A stretch of DNA of 31,375 nt. It comes from DATAXP01 sp036272935 (GTDB lineage Bacteria; Planctomycetota; Planctomycetia; Pirellulales; PNKZ01). The notes beneath the pieces were generated by a model. That model made no database searches. It was given only the letters and a program-made list of their open reading frames with translations, and was not told where the DNA came from. Within the stretch, counting starts at the first letter, position 1. Each line of letters opens with the position of its first letter. This document shows positions 29,124 to 31,375 of the stretch, piece by piece. The DNA is taken from positions 1 to 31,375 of the forward strand of contig DATAXP010000018.1 of NCBI GenBank assembly GCA_036272935.1, read 5' to 3'. The translations under genes and the position numbers were made by a program.

Positions 29124-29208
29124 GCGCGGCGAGGTGCCATCCGCTATGTCCCTCATCCGGCCTTCGGCCACCTTCTCCCGATGGGAGAAGGCCGCCGCGG
29201 CGCCGCGC
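29124..29208. repeat. Palindromic repeat between convergent genes (REP-like)
   Basis: CCTTCTCCC-GAT-GGGAGAAGG (29171-29191) is a perfect 9-bp hairpin preceded by CCCTCATCC and a GGCC-TTC-GGCC hairpin (29158-29168). Outer arms GCGCGGCG (29124-29131) and CGCCGCGC (29201-29208) also pair. The CCCTCATCC...CCTTCTCCC arrangement is a pattern I recognise from dispersed intergenic repeats of many bacteria. It sits between the YchF-like and MFS gene ends and may serve both as a terminator. Confidence 0.6.
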
Positions 29209-29228
29209 ACACTTCATTGTCTGGCGAT

Positions 29229-30791
29229 CTATCGCACCGGGCCTTCGACGCCGCCGGCCATCAGTTCGTCTTCTTCGGCCTGCGAGATCAGCACTTCGGG
29301 CTTGTAGCCGCCGCGGCTCTGGAAGTACACCAACAGGCCGACGTAGCAGACGAACATGATCGCCGGCAGCACCGCCACCTTGGCCAGAGTGCCTTGCTTG
29401 GCCCGGACGATGATCGGGTCGATCTCGTCTTTCTGTTCCGTCGTGAGCTGCTCGAACTTCGCCTGGTCGAGCGTGTCCACGGTGCCGAACAGCCCTTTCG
29501 TCGGCTTCAATGCCTCGGCGTGCAGGGCCGGCTGCTCGGCGGCGAGCATCTGATCGAGCGCTCGGTCTTGCACGAAGCCGATGGCCGGATTGCCCAGCGT
29601 GCCGACGAAGATCATGCCCACGCCAGCAATCGCGTTGAGCATCAACGCGCCGCCACGCGGATACTGCTCGGCCACTACGCCCAGCGTCGTCGGCCAGAAG
29701 AACGTCTTGCCCAGGCCGTAGAACGTCGCGGCCAGGAACAGCATGCCGACCGCCGCTCCGGCATTGGCCAGCCACAGCAGGCCGACGCACGCGATCGCCG
29801 CACTGCCGGCCAGCAAGCCCAACGGCGAGAGCGCATGCACGATCGGCCCGGCAAAGAACCGCAATCCAAACATGATGGCCGAAGTGTAGATGATGAACAA
29901 CAGGCCCTTGGTCTGGGTACCGAGCACGGCACGCATGATGTCGGAAATCCAGCCGTCGGTGCCGATCTCGGTGGTGGCCAGCAGGAACATGATCACCAGC
30001 AGGAACACGAACATCGGCCGACCGAACGATTTCACGTACAGCGCAAACGCCACGGTCGGCACCACCGCGATGGCCGCCCACACCCACGGCTCGGTCGGCT
30101 GGATGTTCACCACCACCAGCACCTGGTTGATTGCCGCCACCAGCAGAAAGAACACGATGAAGCTGCTCCCCCAGCCGAATTCGCGCAGCATGTCGTGATA
30201 CGATACGCCGGCTGCGACGCGCTCCTGCACCGGGAATTTTTGGCCGGCCAACAGGATGCCGTACAGCATGGTCGGAATCAGCAGCAGCGCCATCTGCCAT
30301 CGCCACAGGCTCGCGGCGCCTTCGCCTCCGAACTGACTGATGGCGATCGCCAGCAGTCCGCCGAACACGATGCCGCCCGGCCAGCCGGCGTGCAGGATGT
30401 TGAGCCAGTGCGTTTTCTTGTCGCCGTAGATCGTGGCTACCACCGGATTGATGACCGCCTCGACCGCGCCGTTAGCCAGCGCGAACAGGAACATGCCGGC
30501 ATACAGCATCGCAAAACTCGTGGCAAAAATCGTCATCAACGCCGACACCACGTGGCCGAAGAATGCGAAGGCCATCGTGCGGCCGTAGCCAATGCGGTCG
30601 ATCACCAGGCTCAGCAGAATGATCGAGATCGCGAACGGATACGAACCGGCGCCGTTGATGTAACCAAGTTGCTCGTTGCTCAGGTCGAACTCACGGGCCA
30701 AATCGCCCAGGATCGCCCCGCGGACGACGAAACCGAACGCCGTAGCGATGAGCGACAGAAAGCAGCCGAGAAACAGCCGTTGTTGATTCAT
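29229..30791 (-). CDS. MFS transporter
   Basis: A 520-residue membrane protein with about 12 hydrophobic helices, starting FLGCFLSLIATAFGFVVRGAI. The MFS loop 2-3 signature region is DRIGYGRTMAFAF, and helix 4 has FALANGAVEAVINPVVATIY. The pattern (NGxxEAxxNPxxATxY, LHAGWPGG) resembles the sugar- and nucleoside-type MFS proteins common in planctomycetes; the substrate cannot be told. A polar loop of about 70 residues (LHAEALKPTKGLFGTVDTL to TLAKVA) separates helices 11 and 12. The acidic tail ends AEEDELMAGGVEGPVR. ATG 30791 gives the natural first helix; the open frame further upstream (to 31151) overlaps the transposase gene and is not coding. Confidence 0.8.
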   Translation of the reverse strand: MNQQRLFLGCFLSLIATAFGFVVRGAILGDLAREFDLSNEQLGYINGAGSYPFAISIILLSLVIDRIGYGRTMAFAFFGHVVSALMTIFATSFAMLYAGMFLFALANGAVEAVINPVVATIYGDKKTHWLNILHAGWPGGIVFGGLLAIAISQFGGEGAASLWRWQMALLLIPTMLYGILLAGQKFPVQERVAAGVSYHDMLREFGWGSSFIVFFLLVAAINQVLVVVNIQPTEPWVWAAIAVVPTVAFALYVKSFGRPMFVFLLVIMFLLATTEIGTDGWISDIMRAVLGTQTKGLLFIIYTSAIMFGLRFFAGPIVHALSPLGLLAGSAAIACVGLLWLANAGAAVGMLFLAATFYGLGKTFFWPTTLGVVAEQYPRGGALMLNAIAGVGMIFVGTLGNPAIGFVQDRALDQMLAAEQPALHAEALKPTKGLFGTVDTLDQAKFEQLTTEQKDEIDPIIVRAKQGTLAKVAVLPAIMFVCYVGLLVYFQSRGGYKPEVLISQAEEDELMAGGVEGPVR

Positions 30792-31048
30792 GGATGCGAT
30801 TACGTTGCCAAGGGGCCAAAAGGGATGCGATGCCAGCACGCGACAGCATACTGTAACTCGGTGCCGCGGCGGAACAAGGTGCCTGTCAGTGGTCATTGCT
30901 CGGGGGGGCCGTTGTGATCTGCGGCGGACAACGGGCCACGCTCGCGAAGATCGGGCATTATGGCCGCGCAGGCGGGTCGCGGTCGCTCTGTAGAAAACCG
31001 GGTGCCTGCGTTCGGCTGCTAGCGTTGTCGCGTGCGTAGCAAGGAGGT
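30792..31048. other. Intergenic region before the insertion sequence
   Basis: About 257 bases. GGCCGTTGT (30907-30915) and ACAACGGGCC (30928-30937) form an imperfect hairpin. GGTGCCGC, GGTGCCTG and GGGTGCCTG motifs recur. The left end of the insertion sequence should fall here, but its terminal inverted repeat cannot be identified without the right end. I see no gene. Confidence 0.35.
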
Positions 31049-31375
31049 ATGAGTGCGACGAGCAAGAGCCCGAAGGCGGTGATTCTGACGGCGCTGGCGG
31101 TCGCGCGGCGGTCGTTGCCTGCCTACAGCCATCGTTATAGCCCCAAGACATTCACTCAACACCAACTCTTCGCCTGCCTGGTCTTGAAGAACTTCCTCAA
31201 AACCGACTATCGCGGTGTGGTGAGCCTTTTGAAGGACACGCCCTTCCTGGCGACCGTCCTGGAACTCAAGAGGATACCGCACTTCACCACCGTGCAGAAG
31301 GCGAGCAAGCGACTGCTGACTCAAGGCAGAGTACGTCGTCTCCTGGATGTCACCGTCAAGCGACGGCTGGGTCGC
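31049..31375 (+). mobile_element. 5' part of an insertion-sequence transposase (cut by window end)
   Basis: 109 codons from ATG 31049 with no stop before the window edge. The N-terminal region reads YSPKTFTQHQLFACLVLKNF, then a SLLKDTPFLATVLELKRIP stretch and HFTTVQKASKRLL. This matches the helical N-terminal domain of DDE transposases of the IS4/IS5/IS1182 type, where a FTQHQLFACLVLK-like segment precedes the catalytic core. No DDE residues are reached. A strong AAGGAGG sits only one base before the ATG, which is unusually close, and TAG 31037-31039 rules out an earlier in-frame start, so a GTG at 31079 is a possible alternative. Confidence 0.75.

Noticed and set aside
30792..31151. Upstream extension of the MFS gene
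   Set aside because: It overlaps the transposase gene antisense and has no membrane-protein character before MNQQRLFLG.

Overview
The window is GC-rich, gene-dense bacterial DNA that most probably comes from a planctomycete of the Pirellulales type. No rRNA or other phylogenetic marker is present to prove this. The signs are a giant beta-strand-repeat protein with a PEP-CTERM sorting signal, a prepilin-like pseudopilin, a terpenoid-cyclase-fold protein with an N-terminal zinc ribbon and one membrane helix, a DUF3365-type haem protein beside an Rrf2 regulator, and many dispersed palindromes.

Layout. 1-4432: the tail of an unidentified gene, a NanM-like kelch protein (-), a type IV pseudopilin (+), a secreted protein with two CCxxC heavy-metal-associated domains (-), and a secreted endonuclease/exonuclease/phosphatase-fold enzyme (-). 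4517-18199 (-): one open frame of about 4560 residues, an exported PATR-type protein built from long internal modules and ending in a PEP-CTERM anchor. 18200-21073: a small exported protein (+), a two-SH3 exported protein (-), and a hicB-hicA toxin-antitoxin pair (-) whose hicA carries an in-frame TGA near its expected start.

21205-24901 (+) is the most unusual part. Leucyl-tRNA synthetase continues without a stop into a C-terminal HEPN domain. It then overlaps (ATGA) a small BolA-like protein gene, which overlaps (TAATG) an orphan HicB-type antitoxin gene. leuS is therefore flanked on both sides by toxin-antitoxin-type genes and is physically fused to a HEPN domain. The HEPN domain lacks an obvious R-x4-6-H RNase motif and has its own possible internal GTG start with a Shine-Dalgarno sequence.

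24898-26079: a divergent pair, an Rrf2 repressor (-) and an exported CxxCH haem protein (+), separated by two palindromes that share the core TGGAT-N6-ATCCA. They look like a self-contained redox or gas-responsive switch. 26098-31375: the zinc-ribbon/terpenoid-cyclase-fold protein (-), a divergent YchF/OLA1-like GTPase (+), an MFS transporter (-), and the 5' end of an insertion-sequence transposase running off the window.

The GC-rich third codon positions produce many long spurious frames antisense to the giant gene and to leuS. These were left out.
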